A stretch of 64,000 nt of DNA from Streptomyces formicae (GCF_022647665.1 NZ_CP071872.1:7564001-7628000), one strand, 5' to 3'. Shown: positions 8,587-17,242, numbered from the stretch's first letter. Numbers and translations: made by a program. Notes: generated by a model not told the origin, from the letters alone.

Positions 8587-10050
8587 TCAGCCACCGGGCC
8601 ACACGATCGCCTGGAGCTCGCTGTACGCGTGCAGGGCGTACGAACCGACGTCCCGGCCCACCCCGCTCTGCTTGAACCCCCCGAACGGCGCCTCCATGTT
8701 GCGTCCCACGGTGTTGATCCCGACCCCGCCGGCCCGCAGCCGCCGCGCCACCCGGAAGGCCCGTGCCGCGTCGCCCGACCAGACGTAGTCGATCAGTCCG
8801 TAGTCGCTGTCGTTGGCGAGCGCGACGCCCTCCTCCTCGTCGTCGAAGGGGACGACGACCACGACCGGGCCGAAGATCTCCTCCCGTACGACACGCATGT
8901 CGTTGGTGCAGTCGGCGAAGAGCGTCGGGGCGACGTAGAAGCCGCGCGCGAAGTCGGGGCGCTCGCCGCCCGCGACCAGCCGCGCGCCCTCCTTCTTCCC
9001 CAGCTCGACGTACGACTCGATCCGGTCGCGGTGGGCCGCGGAGATCACCGGGCCGACCACCGTGCCCTGCACCGCCGGGTCACCGACCTTCATGAAACCC
9101 AGATAACCGGTCAGCTTCTCCACCAGCGGGCCGTACACACCGCGCTGGACGAGGACGCGTGTCGGAGCGGTGCAGATCTGGCCGCTGTAGAAGGCGAAGG
9201 TGGTCCCGATCCCCGCCACCGCCGAGTCGAGGTCGGCGTCGTCGAAGACGACCGCCGCGCCCTTGCCGCCCAACTCCAAGAGCTGCCGCTTCATCGCCCG
9301 CCCGCACACCTCGCCGATGCGCCGGCCGACGGCCGTGGAGCCGGTGAAGCTGACCATGTCGACGTCCGGCGAGTCGACGGCGGCCTCCCCCACCTCCGTA
9401 CGGGAGCCGCTCACCACGTTGACCACCCCCGGTGGCGCGCCCGCCTCCGCGAGCGCCTCCGCCATCCGGTACACGGACAGCGGATCCTGCGGGGCGGGCT
9501 TCACGACCACCGTGTTGCCCATCGCGAGGGCCGGGGCGACCTTGCCCGCCGGATTGGCCCACGGGTTGTTGTACGAGGTGATGCAGGTGACCACGCCGAC
9601 CGGGCGGCGCCCGGCCAGCGCCCCGAAGACCCCGCCCCTGCCCATCGGCCCCGCCTCGTTGACCTGCGGCGGCAGGCCCTCCTCGACGGGCTCCAGCGCG
9701 CCCTTGGCGTACCGCCGGAAGCGGGACACCCCGACCGCGACCTGCATCCCGCGCGCCGTGCCGGTCGTGGCGCCCGTCTCGGCGCGGGCGAGTTCGGCGT
9801 ACGGCCCGGACTCGCGCTGGATGATGTCCGCCGCCCGGTCCAGGACCGCGGCCCGTGCCTCGGGAGTGGTGCGCGACCAGTCGTCGAACGCGTCCCGGGC
9901 CGCTGCCGCCGCCTCGTACACCTGGTCGCGGCTCGCCTCGGGGGCGAGGCCGACGACGGACTCGTCGGCCGGGTTGACCACCTCGTAGTGGCCGCCGTCC
10001 GGCTCGACCCACTCCCCGCCGATGAACAGCTTCTGCCCGGCGGCGCTCAC
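8587..10050 (-). CDS. Aldehyde dehydrogenase (NAD(P)+)
   Basis: A 487-residue aldehyde dehydrogenase oxidising an aldehyde to a carboxylate. The general-base glutamate is in QLLELGGKGAAVVFDDAD (about residue 257) and the catalytic cysteine in FYSGQICTAPTR (about 290); the Rossmann part carries VSFTGSTAVGRRIGE. The C-terminus has the usual EEIFGPVVVVVPFDDEEEGVALAND block. GTG 10050 overlaps the stop of the upstream deacylase gene by four bases (GTGA), so the two are translationally coupled. The aldehyde may come from an alcohol or deacylation product of the same pathway; this is inference. Confidence 0.9.
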   Translation of the reverse strand: MSAAGQKLFIGGEWVEPDGGHYEVVNPADESVVGLAPEASRDQVYEAAAAARDAFDDWSRTTPEARAAVLDRAADIIQRESGPYAELARAETGATTGTARGMQVAVGVSRFRRYAKGALEPVEEGLPPQVNEAGPMGRGGVFGALAGRRPVGVVTCITSYNNPWANPAGKVAPALAMGNTVVVKPAPQDPLSVYRMAEALAEAGAPPGVVNVVSGSRTEVGEAAVDSPDVDMVSFTGSTAVGRRIGEVCGRAMKRQLLELGGKGAAVVFDDADLDSAVAGIGTTFAFYSGQICTAPTRVLVQRGVYGPLVEKLTGYLGFMKVGDPAVQGTVVGPVISAAHRDRIESYVELGKKEGARLVAGGERPDFARGFYVAPTLFADCTNDMRVVREEIFGPVVVVVPFDDEEEGVALANDSDYGLIDYVWSGDAARAFRVARRLRAGGVGINTVGRNMEAPFGGFKQSGVGRDVGSYALHAYSELQAIVWPGG

Positions 10051-11786
10051 CGGGTGCTCACCGTCCTGGTGTCGCGGCCGGAGCGCAGCACCTTGCCGGG
10101 GACCGCACCGGTCACCTCGTCGTCGCGGACGGTCTCGACGCCGTTGACGCGTACGGAGACGATCCCGACCGCCCGCGAGTCCAGACGGGGGCTGTCGCCC
10201 GGCAGATCGTGCACGAGGGTGGCCGGTCCCGCGTCGATCCGCTCCGGGTCGAAGAGGACCAGATCGGCGTGGTACCCCTCGGCGATCCGGCCGCGCTCAC
10301 GCAGCCCGAAGAGCCGCGCCGGGTCGTCGGTGAGCATCTTCACCGCCTCCTCCAGCGACGCGAGCCTGCGCCCGCGCAGGCAGTCGCCGATGAAGCGGGT
10401 GGTGTACGGCGCCCCGCACATCCGGTCCAGGTGCGCGCCCGCGTCGGAGCCGCCGAGCATGACGTCCTCGTGCTGCCAGGTCTCGGCGCGCAGCGCCCAG
10501 CTCGCCGGGTCGTTGTCGGTGGGCATGGGCCACAGGACCGTGCGCAGCTCGTCGTTGGCGCAGATCTCGACGAGGCACTGGAAGGGGTCCTGGCCGCGCT
10601 CGGCGGCGATGTCGTTCACCACCCGTCCGCTGAGGCCCTCGTTCTCCTTGGAGTACGTGTCGCCGATGACATACCGGCCGAAGTTGGCGAGGCGGCGGAA
10701 GACCCCGGCTTCCCTGGAGTCGGCGCGGCGCAGCATCTCGGCGCGGACGTCCGGGTCGCGGAGCTTCTCGATCCGCTGCGGGACGGGCAGGCCGAGTATC
10801 TCGCCCCAGCCGGGGATGAGGTTGAGCGCGCAGAACGTGCCGAGCGACATGTTCATGGGCGTGAGGATCGGCATGGTGAGCGCGACGATCCGGCCGCCGG
10901 CCTTGCGGGCGCGCTCGGAGGGGATCAGCTGGCGCGGCACGCGTTCGGGTACGGAGGCGTCGACGGTGAGGACGTTCCAGTTGAGCGGGCGTCCGGCGGC
11001 GGCGCTCATCTCGACGAAGAGGTCGATCTCCTCGTCGCTGAACTGGTCGAGGCAACCCGCGACGATCGCTTCGAGCTGGGTGCCCTCGTGGTCGGCGACG
11101 GCGCGGGAGAGCGCGAGGAGTTCGTCGGGCCGGGCGTGGCGGGAGGCGACGGGCTGTCCGTCCCCGTCGGAGTGGGTGGACGACTGGGTGGTGGACAGGC
11201 CCCAGGCGCCGGCGTCCATGGCGTCGTGGAAGAGCGCGAGCATCTGCTGGAGCTGCTCGGGGGTCGGCCGGCCGCCGACCGCGTCCGGGCCCATGACATG
11301 CCGGCGCAGCGCGCAGTGGCCCACCATGAAGCCCGCGTTGACGGCGATACGGCCGTCGAGGGCGTCCAGGTACTCGCCGAAGGTGTGCCAGTTCCAGGGC
11401 GCGCCCTCTTCGAGGGCGACCAGGGACATGCCCTCGACCTTGGACATCATGCGGCGCGTGTAGTCGGCGTCCTCGGGGCGGTCGGGGTTGAGCGGGGCGA
11501 GGGTGAAGCCGCAGTTGCCGCCGGCGACGGTGGTGACGCCGTGGTTCATGGACGGGGTGGCGTACGGGTCCCAGAAGAGCTGGGCGTCGTAGTGGGTGTG
11601 CGGGTCGACGAAGCCGGGGGTGAGGACCAGGCCGGTCGCGTCCTCGCTGGTGCGGGCCTCTTCGGTGACGGTGCCGGGCTCGGCGATGACGGCGATGCGG
11701 CCGTCGCGGATACCGACGTCGGCGGGGCGGGAGGGGGCGCCGGTGCCGTCGACGACGGTTGCGCCCTTGATGAGGTGGTCGAGCAT
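10047..11786 (-). CDS. D-aminoacylase-like amidohydrolase (amidohydrolase 3 family)
   Basis: A 579-residue cytosolic metal hydrolase of the N-acyl-D-amino-acid deacylase type. The N-terminal beta domain reads MLDHLIKGATVVDGTGAPSR, followed by the metal motif PGFVDPHTHYDAQ (about 62-74), CGFTLAP, and late metal/acid motifs GGSDAGAHLD (about 460) and LVLFDPERID near the end. Some relatives act on cyclic amides or ureido compounds instead, so the substrate is uncertain. ATG 11786 was chosen because homology-like sequence starts there; the open frame upstream runs through repeat DNA. It is coupled to the downstream aldehyde dehydrogenase. Confidence 0.85.
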   Translation of the reverse strand: MLDHLIKGATVVDGTGAPSRPADVGIRDGRIAVIAEPGTVTEEARTSEDATGLVLTPGFVDPHTHYDAQLFWDPYATPSMNHGVTTVAGGNCGFTLAPLNPDRPEDADYTRRMMSKVEGMSLVALEEGAPWNWHTFGEYLDALDGRIAVNAGFMVGHCALRRHVMGPDAVGGRPTPEQLQQMLALFHDAMDAGAWGLSTTQSSTHSDGDGQPVASRHARPDELLALSRAVADHEGTQLEAIVAGCLDQFSDEEIDLFVEMSAAAGRPLNWNVLTVDASVPERVPRQLIPSERARKAGGRIVALTMPILTPMNMSLGTFCALNLIPGWGEILGLPVPQRIEKLRDPDVRAEMLRRADSREAGVFRRLANFGRYVIGDTYSKENEGLSGRVVNDIAAERGQDPFQCLVEICANDELRTVLWPMPTDNDPASWALRAETWQHEDVMLGGSDAGAHLDRMCGAPYTTRFIGDCLRGRRLASLEEAVKMLTDDPARLFGLRERGRIAEGYHADLVLFDPERIDAGPATLVHDLPGDSPRLDSRAVGIVSVRVNGVETVRDDEVTGAVPGKVLRSGRDTRTVSTR

Positions 11787-11832
11787 GACGTGGCGTCCCT
11801 TCGTCACTGGTTGGAGTCCCGGCCGGGGGCCG

Positions 11833-11856
11833 CCCGCGGCTGGCCGCAGCCGCGGG
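11833..11856 (-). other. Hairpin in the leader of the D-aminoacylase-like gene
   Basis: A perfect 10-bp stem (CCCGCGGCTG with its complement, 4-nt loop) about 47 nt upstream of the ATG. It could be a terminator for incoming transcription or a leader structure; sequence alone does not decide. Confidence 0.4.
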
Positions 11857-11932
11857 GGCCTCCGGCCGGGATGCGGCGGGAGGCGGTCCGGGAAGACGCC
11901 GCCCGCGGCTTTGGGGGGCGGGTGCCGCTGCG

Positions 11933-12132
11933 CGGGCCTTCTCCCCGCCCCGCCCCTTCCCGAACTGGGGCTCCGCCCCAGACCCCGCGCCTCAATCGCC
12001 GGCGAGGCTGAATGTCGGGGCTCAGCCCCGAATTTCCAGCCCGTCCGGCGATTGAGGACACGGCCGAAGGCCGTATGGGGGTCTGGGGACTTGCCCCCCG
12101 TTCGGGAAGGGGCGGGGCGGGGAGAAGGCCCG
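11933..12132. repeat. Large GC-rich inverted repeat (Streptomyces-type intergenic repeat)
   Basis: Two perfect 33-bp arms (11933-11965 and 12100-12132), both containing CCCCGCCCCTTCCCGAAC, enclose inner arms near 11990-12010 and 12037-12057 that pair with about three mismatches. The whole 200 bases could fold into one long imperfect hairpin. Related copies lie at 39500-39517 and 61270-61440. This accounts for most of the gene-free stretch 11787-12187. Confidence 0.75.
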
Positions 12133-12166
12133 CCGCAGGCGCCTCCCGACCGGGCCGCGGGGGGCC

Positions 12167-12189
12167 GACGGGGGGCAGAGCCCCCCGTC
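12167..12189 (-). terminator. Hairpin terminator overlapping an LLM stop codon
   Basis: Perfect 10-bp stem GACGGGGGGC with GCCCCCCGTC and a 3-nt loop, immediately at the end of the minus-strand LLM gene. It separates this gene from the D-aminoacylase/aldehyde dehydrogenase pair. Confidence 0.7.
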
Positions 12190-13306
12190 AGGCCGCCTCG
12201 CGGAAGCGGGTGGTGCGGTGGACCGGGTCCGTGTCGATCTTCGGGATGACCTGCTCGCCGACCAGCTTGATCGTCTGGAGCGTGTCCTCCTTCGAGATCC
12301 CGATCGGCAGCCCGAACGACAGCTGGTCCGCCCCCGCCTGCTCCCACCTCTTGCACTGGGCGAGCACCTCGTCGGGGTCGCCGCAGATCAGCAGCTCCTC
12401 GGCGATGAGGAGTTCGATGATCTCCTCGTTGTACTCGGGCAGCGTCTCGGGCCATTCGGGGAAGCCCTCGGGCCGCGGGAAGGTGTCGTGGTAGCGGAAG
12501 ACCAGGGACGGCAGGTAGTGCAGCCCGCCGCCGACCGCGATGCGTACGGCCTCCTCGTGCGTGGGGGCGCAGATCGCCGTCGTCGTCACCATCACGTTGT
12601 CGTTGACGTAGTCCCCGATCGGCTCGGCGTCGACGATCGCCGTCTTGTACTGCTCCAGCACCCACTCCATGTCGGAGACCTTCTGGACGCTGAAGCCCAG
12701 CACCCCGAGCCCCTTCTTCGCGGCCATGGCGTACGAGGGCGGCGAGCCGGCCGCGTACCACATGGCCGGGTGGGACTTGCCGTACGGCTTCGGCAGGACC
12801 TTGCGCGGCGGCAGCGACCAGTGCTTGCCCTGGAACCCGGCGTACTCCTCCTGGAGCCACATCTTCGGGAACTCGGCGATGGTCTCTTCCCAGATCTCCT
12901 TGGTGTAGTTCATGTCGGTGACCCCGGGGATGAACCCCAGGATCTCGTGCGAGCCGGCGCCGCGCCCCGAGCCGAACTCATGGCGCCCTTCGCTCAGATG
13001 GTCGAGCATGGCGACCTTCTCGGCGACCTTCACCGGATGGTTGACCTGTGCGAGCGGGTTGAAGATGCCCGAGCCCAGGTGGATGCGTTCGGTCGCGTGG
13101 GCGAGATAGCCGAGGAAGACGTCGTTGGCCGAGAGGTGCGAGTACTCCTCCAGGAAGTGGTGCTCGGAGGCCCAGGCGTACTTGAAGCCCGACTTGTCCG
13201 CCTGGATGACGTACTCGGTCTCCTCCATCAGCGCCTTGTGCTCGGCGAGCGGATCGGTCTCGGCGCGCTTGCCGACGTAACCCTGAACAAAGAGCCCGAA
13301 TTCCAT
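12188..13306 (-). CDS. LLM-class flavin-dependent oxidoreductase
   Basis: A 372-residue luciferase-like monooxygenase or F420/FMN oxidoreductase. It begins MEFGLFVQGYVGK and has ASEHHFLEEYSHLS (His pair of the LLM active site), IHLGSGIFNPLAQVNHPVKVAEKVAMLDHLSEGR and FGSGRGAGSHEI. Its length and long C-terminal region fit the alkanal-monooxygenase-like group rather than the shorter F420 reductases. The start lies 28 bases from a perfect TCTGACG-GAC-CGTCAGA palindrome, making it a member of the regulon proposed for this window. A terminator follows its stop. Substrate unknown. Confidence 0.86.
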   Translation of the reverse strand: MEFGLFVQGYVGKRAETDPLAEHKALMEETEYVIQADKSGFKYAWASEHHFLEEYSHLSANDVFLGYLAHATERIHLGSGIFNPLAQVNHPVKVAEKVAMLDHLSEGRHEFGSGRGAGSHEILGFIPGVTDMNYTKEIWEETIAEFPKMWLQEEYAGFQGKHWSLPPRKVLPKPYGKSHPAMWYAAGSPPSYAMAAKKGLGVLGFSVQKVSDMEWVLEQYKTAIVDAEPIGDYVNDNVMVTTTAICAPTHEEAVRIAVGGGLHYLPSLVFRYHDTFPRPEGFPEWPETLPEYNEEIIELLIAEELLICGDPDEVLAQCKRWEQAGADQLSFGLPIGISKEDTLQTIKLVGEQVIPKIDTDPVHRTTRFREAA

Positions 13307-13333
13307 GGGGGTCCCACCACCATCCCTCTCGCT

Positions 13334-13350
13334 TCTGACGGACCGTCAGA
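13334..13350. promoter_or_regulatory. Regulon operator, perfect palindrome (site A)
   Basis: TCTGACG-GAC-CGTCAGA, a perfect 7-3-7 palindrome directly upstream of the LLM gene that starts at 13306. It is a founding example of the repeated operator of this window. Confidence 0.75.
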
Positions 13351-13401
13351 TTTGGATGGGTCCGACTGTTCCACCGCACGCCCGAGGCGTCAATAGAGGT
13401 A

Positions 13402-13418
13402 TCTGACGATGGATCAGA
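13402..13418. promoter_or_regulatory. Weaker second operator (site B)
   Basis: TCTGACG-ATG-GATCAGA; two right-arm positions deviate. It lies 68 bp from site A, centre to centre, between the LLM gene and the end of the SDR gene. Confidence 0.4.
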
Positions 13419-13429
13419 AGAATCGCGCG

Positions 13430-14191
13430 TCAGACGATGCTGACGCCCGCCAGCCAGCCCCCGTCGATGACGAACGGCTGGCCGGTGATGTAGGAGGAGT
13501 CGTCGCTGGACAGGAAGAGCGCGAGCCGCGCCACCTCCTCCGGCTGTCCCACCCGGCCGAGCGGCACCAGGTTCCGGTACAGCTCCTCCACGGCCCCTCG
13601 GTCGACGCCCTCCGGCATGCTCATCGCGGTGTCCACGGCCCCGGGGCAGACCGCGTTGACCCTGATCCTCTTCGCGGCCAGCTCCACGGCCGCGACCCGG
13701 GTCAGACCGAGGACGGCATGCTTGGTCGCGGCGTACGAGCCCACGCCGGCCATGCCCGTCAGGGCCGTGTACGAGGCGGTGTTGACGATCGTCCCACCGC
13801 CGGCCGCCTCGATCTCGGGGGCGACGTTGCGTATGCCCAGGAAGCAGCCGACCTGGTTGACCTGGACGATCTGCTGGAACTCCTCCAACGGCGTGGAGAC
13901 GAGCTCGTTGAAGCGCAGGATGCCCGCGTTGTTCACGAGGCCGTCGATCCGCCCGAAGGAGTCCTTGGCGGCGGCGACCGCGGCGGCCCAGTCGGCCTCC
14001 TGGGTCACATCGAGACGGACGTACAGCGCGGTGCTCTCGCCGAGTTCCTTCGCCAGCGCCTCTCCCTGGTCGTCGAGCACATCGCCGAGGACGACCTTCG
14101 CTCCTTCCGCGGCGAACAGCCTCGCCTCCTGCTCGCCCTGTCCGCGCGACGCGCCCGTGATGAGGACGACCCGTCCGTCCAGCTTGCCCAT
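13430..14191 (-). CDS. SDR-family oxidoreductase, hydroxysteroid-dehydrogenase-like
   Basis: A 253-residue classical short-chain dehydrogenase. Residues 8-19 hold the TGASRGQG cofactor motif, D37 in the VVLGDV stretch favours NAD, NNAG is at about 87-90, and the catalytic Ser-Tyr-Lys set appears as NTASYTAL and SYAATKHAV. PG motif NAVCPGAVDT follows. Overall pattern resembles the 3alpha/20beta-hydroxysteroid dehydrogenase group (Streptomyces hydrogenans type), but SDR substrates are hard to predict. ATG 14191 lies 11 bases after the stop of the upstream LLM gene, so the two form an operon under the operator at 15150. Confidence 0.87.
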   Translation of the reverse strand: MGKLDGRVVLITGASRGQGEQEARLFAAEGAKVVLGDVLDDQGEALAKELGESTALYVRLDVTQEADWAAAVAAAKDSFGRIDGLVNNAGILRFNELVSTPLEEFQQIVQVNQVGCFLGIRNVAPEIEAAGGGTIVNTASYTALTGMAGVGSYAATKHAVLGLTRVAAVELAAKRIRVNAVCPGAVDTAMSMPEGVDRGAVEELYRNLVPLGRVGQPEEVARLALFLSSDDSSYITGQPFVIDGGWLAGVSIV

Positions 14192-14201
14192 GCTCGTACT
14201 C

Positions 14202-15125
14202 CTAACGGTCGAGGTGCGGAGCCACGTCGGCGGCGAAGGCCGCCATCTGGTCGGTGAGTTCACTGCGGTTCCGGCTGCGGAACCGCACCTGGATCTGGTC
14301 CACGCCCATCGCGGCGTACGCACGCAGCGACTCGGCGAGCGCGTCGGGTTTGCCGCTGAGGGTGCGGCGGCCGACGTCCCAGGAGGCGTCGCCGACGTAC
14401 AGCGGTTCGGTGATCGCGCCGATCTCGATGGGGTCCGTGATCCCAGCCCCCTCGCGCACCGCCCGGAGCTTCGCGATCTGCTCGGGGAGCCGGTCGCGCG
14501 GATCGCCCTGCGGCAGCCAGCCGTCACCCTTGAGCGCGGCGCGGCGCACGGCGGCGGGCGAGGAGCCGCCGATCCAGACGGGGACCCGGGCCTGGGCGGG
14601 CCGGGGCTTCTGCCCGAGCCCCTCGAAGGCGAACCGCTCCCCCTCGAAGCGCGGGAACTCCTCCGGCCCGAGGGCCGCCCTGAGCGCGTCGATCGTCTCG
14701 TCGAGCACGGCCCCGCGCCGCTCGAAGTCGGCGCCGAGCGCCTCGAACTCCTCCCGGACGTGCCCGGCGCCGACGCCGAGGACCAGCCGGCCGGAGGAGA
14801 GGTGGTCGAGGGTCGCGTACTGCTTGGCGGTCAGCAGCGGGTGACGCAGACCGACGACGGCGACATGGCTGAGGAGCCGGACGCGCTCGGTGACGGCGGC
14901 GAGGAAGGAGAGCGTGGCGACCGGGTCGTACCAGACGGTCGACATCGCACCGGCGAGGCGGCGCGGGATCGCGACGTGGTCGCAGACGGCTACGTACGCG
15001 AAGCCGGTGCGGTCGGCGGTGCGGGCGATCTCGGCGAGGTCGGCGGGGCCGGCGGCGGCCTCCCAGGGCTCGGCGTAGATCGTGCTCTGGGACTGGACCG
15101 GGAGCTGCATGCCGTAGACGACCAT
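14202..15125 (-). CDS. LLM-class F420-dependent oxidoreductase
   Basis: A 307-residue luciferase-like enzyme of the F420-dependent type. Visible family segments are ADRTGFAYVAVCDHVAIP, LLSHVAVVGLRHPLLTAKQYATLDHLSSGRLVLGVGAG, VPVWIGGSSPAAVRRAA and GDGWLPQGD. ATG 15125 has an AGGGG sequence eight bases upstream; the in-frame ATG 15110 (MQLPVQSQST) is a possible alternative. It heads a two-gene unit with the SDR at 14191 and is preceded by an operator of the shared palindrome class 25 bases upstream of the ATG. The pairing of an F420 enzyme with an SDR suggests redox steps on the same carbon skeleton. Confidence 0.86.
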   Translation of the reverse strand: MVVYGMQLPVQSQSTIYAEPWEAAAGPADLAEIARTADRTGFAYVAVCDHVAIPRRLAGAMSTVWYDPVATLSFLAAVTERVRLLSHVAVVGLRHPLLTAKQYATLDHLSSGRLVLGVGAGHVREEFEALGADFERRGAVLDETIDALRAALGPEEFPRFEGERFAFEGLGQKPRPAQARVPVWIGGSSPAAVRRAALKGDGWLPQGDPRDRLPEQIAKLRAVREGAGITDPIEIGAITEPLYVGDASWDVGRRTLSGKPDALAESLRAYAAMGVDQIQVRFRSRNRSELTDQMAAFAADVAPHLDR

Positions 15126-15149
15126 GGTCGATCCCCTTGATCCTCTTGA

Positions 15150-15166
15150 TCTGACGACTCGTCATA
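15150..15166. promoter_or_regulatory. Regulon operator (site C)
   Basis: TCTGACG-ACT-CGTCATA, one mismatch from a perfect palindrome, 25 bases upstream of the LLM/SDR operon start. Confidence 0.7.
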
Positions 15167-15189
15167 TCCAATGGACCACCATGGTCTTG

Positions 15190-15206
15190 GCTGACGACCA
15201 ATCAGA
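15190..15206. promoter_or_regulatory. Weaker companion operator (site C2)
   Basis: GCTGACG-ACC-AATCAGA, 40 bp upstream of site C; left arm intact, right arm with two deviations. It repeats the strong-plus-weak arrangement seen at 13334/13402. Confidence 0.35.
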
Positions 15207-15247
15207 CAAGGGGTGTGCGGGGCCTCCCGGCCACTGCACCTTCGGGG

Positions 15248-15523
15248 CTACTTCACCCTTCGGTACGCGCTCCCGTCCTTCGTCCGTGCCAGCCGGCCGC
15301 CCTCGACCAGATAGCGGCGCAGCGCCGAGCAGTCGTCGTGGACCGTGCGGATGGCGTCGTTGACCTCGCGCTCGGTGTAGGCGCGGCCGGGCGCGAAGAG
15401 CGTCTCCGTGAGGTGGGCGAGCAGCTGCTCGCGGCGGGCGGCCTTGCGGGGGATGGCGGTGAGGCGGCCGCGGGAGAAGAGGGCCTCCACACCGTGCGCA
15501 CCGCTGGAGCTGTTGTCGGACAT
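15248..15523 (-). CDS. DUF2087-domain protein
   Basis: A 91-residue protein consisting of one DUF2087-like winged-helix domain (ALFSRGRLTAIPRKAARREQLLAHLTETLFAPGRAYTEREVNDAIRTVHDDCSALRRYLVEGGRL). Proteins of this type are annotated as small transcription-regulator-like factors, though the biochemical role is not established. ATG 15523 (MSDNSSSGAHG) was chosen because the domain begins just after it; the longer frame is proline- and arginine-rich and not convincing. It ends near the divergent promoter region of the LLM operon but shares its strand. Confidence 0.75.
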   Translation of the reverse strand: MSDNSSSGAHGVEALFSRGRLTAIPRKAARREQLLAHLTETLFAPGRAYTEREVNDAIRTVHDDCSALRRYLVEGGRLARTKDGSAYRRVK

Positions 15524-15640
15524 GGCCGCGAGCCTCCCAGCCGGCCCGGCACCCGGCAAACGGTTATTGCCGAGGCCGGGCGCGGCCTGGGTCCCGTCTG
15601 CCCGGCCTTCAGGCGGACGACGCGACGTCGAAGACACCCC

Positions 15641-16090
15641 TCAGCCCAGCAGCGCGTACACCGTGGAGGCGCGGGCTGCGGGCCCGTCGGCGTCGTCCGT
15701 GCCCTCTGCCGTCATGGTGATGTCCGCGAAGGCCATCCGCTTGCCCAGCTTGGAGATACGGGCGTCGACGAGGACGTCCGCGCCGGTGACCGCGCGCTGG
15801 AAGGAGGTCGACTGCTGGACGGTCGTCATCGGGACGAAGGCCCCGCGCGCCGAGGCCACGGCGATCACGGTCGCCGTGTCGGCCGCGGCCATCAGCGCCT
15901 GTCCGGAGAGCCCGCCGCCCTCTCGGGCGAGCCGGTCCGACCAGGGCAGCCGCAGGACGGCGTGGCGGCTGCCCGTCTCGACGACGGTGAGACCGAGGTC
16001 GAGCACCCAGGGGGCGAAGTTGCCGGCGAGGATCTTGTCAGCGTCGGCCGGTGAGAGCGGCGAAGGCGGCGAAGGCGGCGAAAGCGTCAT
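15641..16090 (-). CDS. PaaI-family hotdog thioesterase
   Basis: A 149-residue hotdog-fold protein predicted to hydrolyse acyl- or aryl-CoA thioesters. The signature GGGLSGQALMAAADTATVIAVAS (about 58-80) places the catalytic-helix acid (Asp in AAAD), and QQSTSFQRAVTGADVLVDARISKLGKRMAFADITM forms the long beta sheet. The N-terminus is proline-rich and disordered. With the acyl-CoA enzymes elsewhere in the window it may recycle CoA, but no shared operator precedes it. It is divergent from the lipoprotein at 16264. Confidence 0.82.
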   Translation of the reverse strand: MTLSPPSPPSPLSPADADKILAGNFAPWVLDLGLTVVETGSRHAVLRLPWSDRLAREGGGLSGQALMAAADTATVIAVASARGAFVPMTTVQQSTSFQRAVTGADVLVDARISKLGKRMAFADITMTAEGTDDADGPAARASTVYALLG

Positions 16091-16263
16091 GGGGCGATGG
16101 TGGTGGCGCGGAGGCGTCGGTGTCCACGTCCTGCGCCGAATGATCGCGACCCGTCGCGGCCGTGTCTCAAGGGCGTAACCGGGTGAGAGGGCCCGGGAGC
16201 GTGGCCCGTACCTCGCTGCGAAGGCTCCGGGGGGTCCGGAGCGTACGACGCGAGGAGAGCCCG

Positions 16264-17196
16264 ATGTTCGACAAGCGCTTCGGAGTGATCGCCAGTGCCG
16301 CCGCCGCAGGCGCCCTGCTGCTGACCGCCTGCAACGGCGACGGGAACGGGAACGGGAACGGGAACGGCGCCCCGGCCTCGCCGTCGGCGGCGGCCGCCGC
16401 CGACGCCGGGAGCAGCGGCGCCCAGGAGCTGAACTTCCTGAGCGGTACGGCCCAGCAGAACAAGGCCCGGCCGAAGACCGGCGACTGGGCCAACGGCCCG
16501 GGCAAGCCCGCCACGCAGCCTGTCGCGAAGAAGTGGGTCCAGCTCAGCGCCGCCGGCGCGGGCGGTCTGAACCCCGTCGTCGTCAACGGCGCGGGCTTCA
16601 CGCTCTACCGCTTCGACAAGGACACCGCGAACCCGTCGATGTCGAACTGCAACGGCGAGTGCGCGACCACATGGCCGCCCGTCGTCGTCGCGCCCGGCGG
16701 CAGGATCTTCATCGACGGGGTGAAGAAGTCCGACGTGGGTGTCGTCAAGCGGGACGACGGCAACCTCCAGGTCACCATCGGCGGCTGGCCGGTCTACCGG
16801 TTCAGCAAGGACCTCGAGCCGGGTGACACGAACGGGCAGGGCGTCGGCGGTACCTGGTTCGGTGTGACGCCGGACGGCCGGAAGGCGGGCGCCGGTCAGA
16901 CGGGCGCCGGTCAGACGGGCGGCAGTCGGACGGGCGGCGGCGAGGCCGCGAAGCCCGCCACCAGCGTCACACTCTCCGACGAGAAGAACTTCGGCGACCC
17001 GTCCGAGGGCCTCGCGGGCTCCGGCTGCCAGAACGTCGGCCGCGACGACCTCGCCTCGTCCCTCCAGGCTTCCGGCTCGCTGAAGATCTGGTCCGGGAAG
17101 GACTGCAAGGGCACGTCCAAAGTCGTGAACGGCAACGTCGCCGACCTGTCCGCCATCGGCTTCGACAACGAGATCTCGTCGGTCTTCCTCGGCTGA
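16264..17196 (+). CDS. Secreted lipoprotein with Lipoprotein_15-type repeats
   Basis: A 310-residue lipoprotein. The signal sequence ends in the lipobox LLTAC (about 19-23), then an unusual GNGNGNGN stretch and a low-complexity linker. Two repeats of the secreted YxxxxD-type family follow: FTLYRFDKDTANPSMSNCNGECATTWPPV (about 115-143) and WPVYRFSKDLEPGDTNGQGVGGTWFGV (about 178-204). A further linker with GAGQTG units leads to a C-terminal domain with two cysteines (about 245-310) resembling a small beta-gamma-crystallin-like module (DLSAIGFDNEISSVFL). ATG 16264 has GAGGAGAG upstream. Its role in the envelope is unknown. Confidence 0.85.
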   Translation: MFDKRFGVIASAAAAGALLLTACNGDGNGNGNGNGAPASPSAAAAADAGSSGAQELNFLSGTAQQNKARPKTGDWANGPGKPATQPVAKKWVQLSAAGAGGLNPVVVNGAGFTLYRFDKDTANPSMSNCNGECATTWPPVVVAPGGRIFIDGVKKSDVGVVKRDDGNLQVTIGGWPVYRFSKDLEPGDTNGQGVGGTWFGVTPDGRKAGAGQTGAGQTGGSRTGGGEAAKPATSVTLSDEKNFGDPSEGLAGSGCQNVGRDDLASSLQASGSLKIWSGKDCKGTSKVVNGNVADLSAIGFDNEISSVFLG

Positions 17197-17210
17197 CCGG
17201 CGCATCACGC

Positions 17211-17242
17211 GGAGCCGCGGCCCCCAGCGGGGCCGCGGCTCC
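17211..17242. terminator. Bidirectional hairpin terminator
   Basis: Perfect 14-bp stem (GGAGCCGCGGCCCC with its complement, 4-nt loop) between the convergent lipoprotein and amidohydrolase genes. Confidence 0.8.

Noticed and set aside
10047..12860. A very long minus-strand ORF extending upstream of the D-aminoacylase-like gene
   Set aside because: The stretch 11787-12860 is repeat DNA and antisense to the LLM gene; the true start is ATG 11786.
13429..13448. GCGTCAG-ACGATG-CTGACGC near the SDR stop, an outward copy of the CTGACG arms
   Set aside because: It lies inside the coding end of the SDR gene with 6-bp spacing and reversed arm order, so it does not fit the operator.
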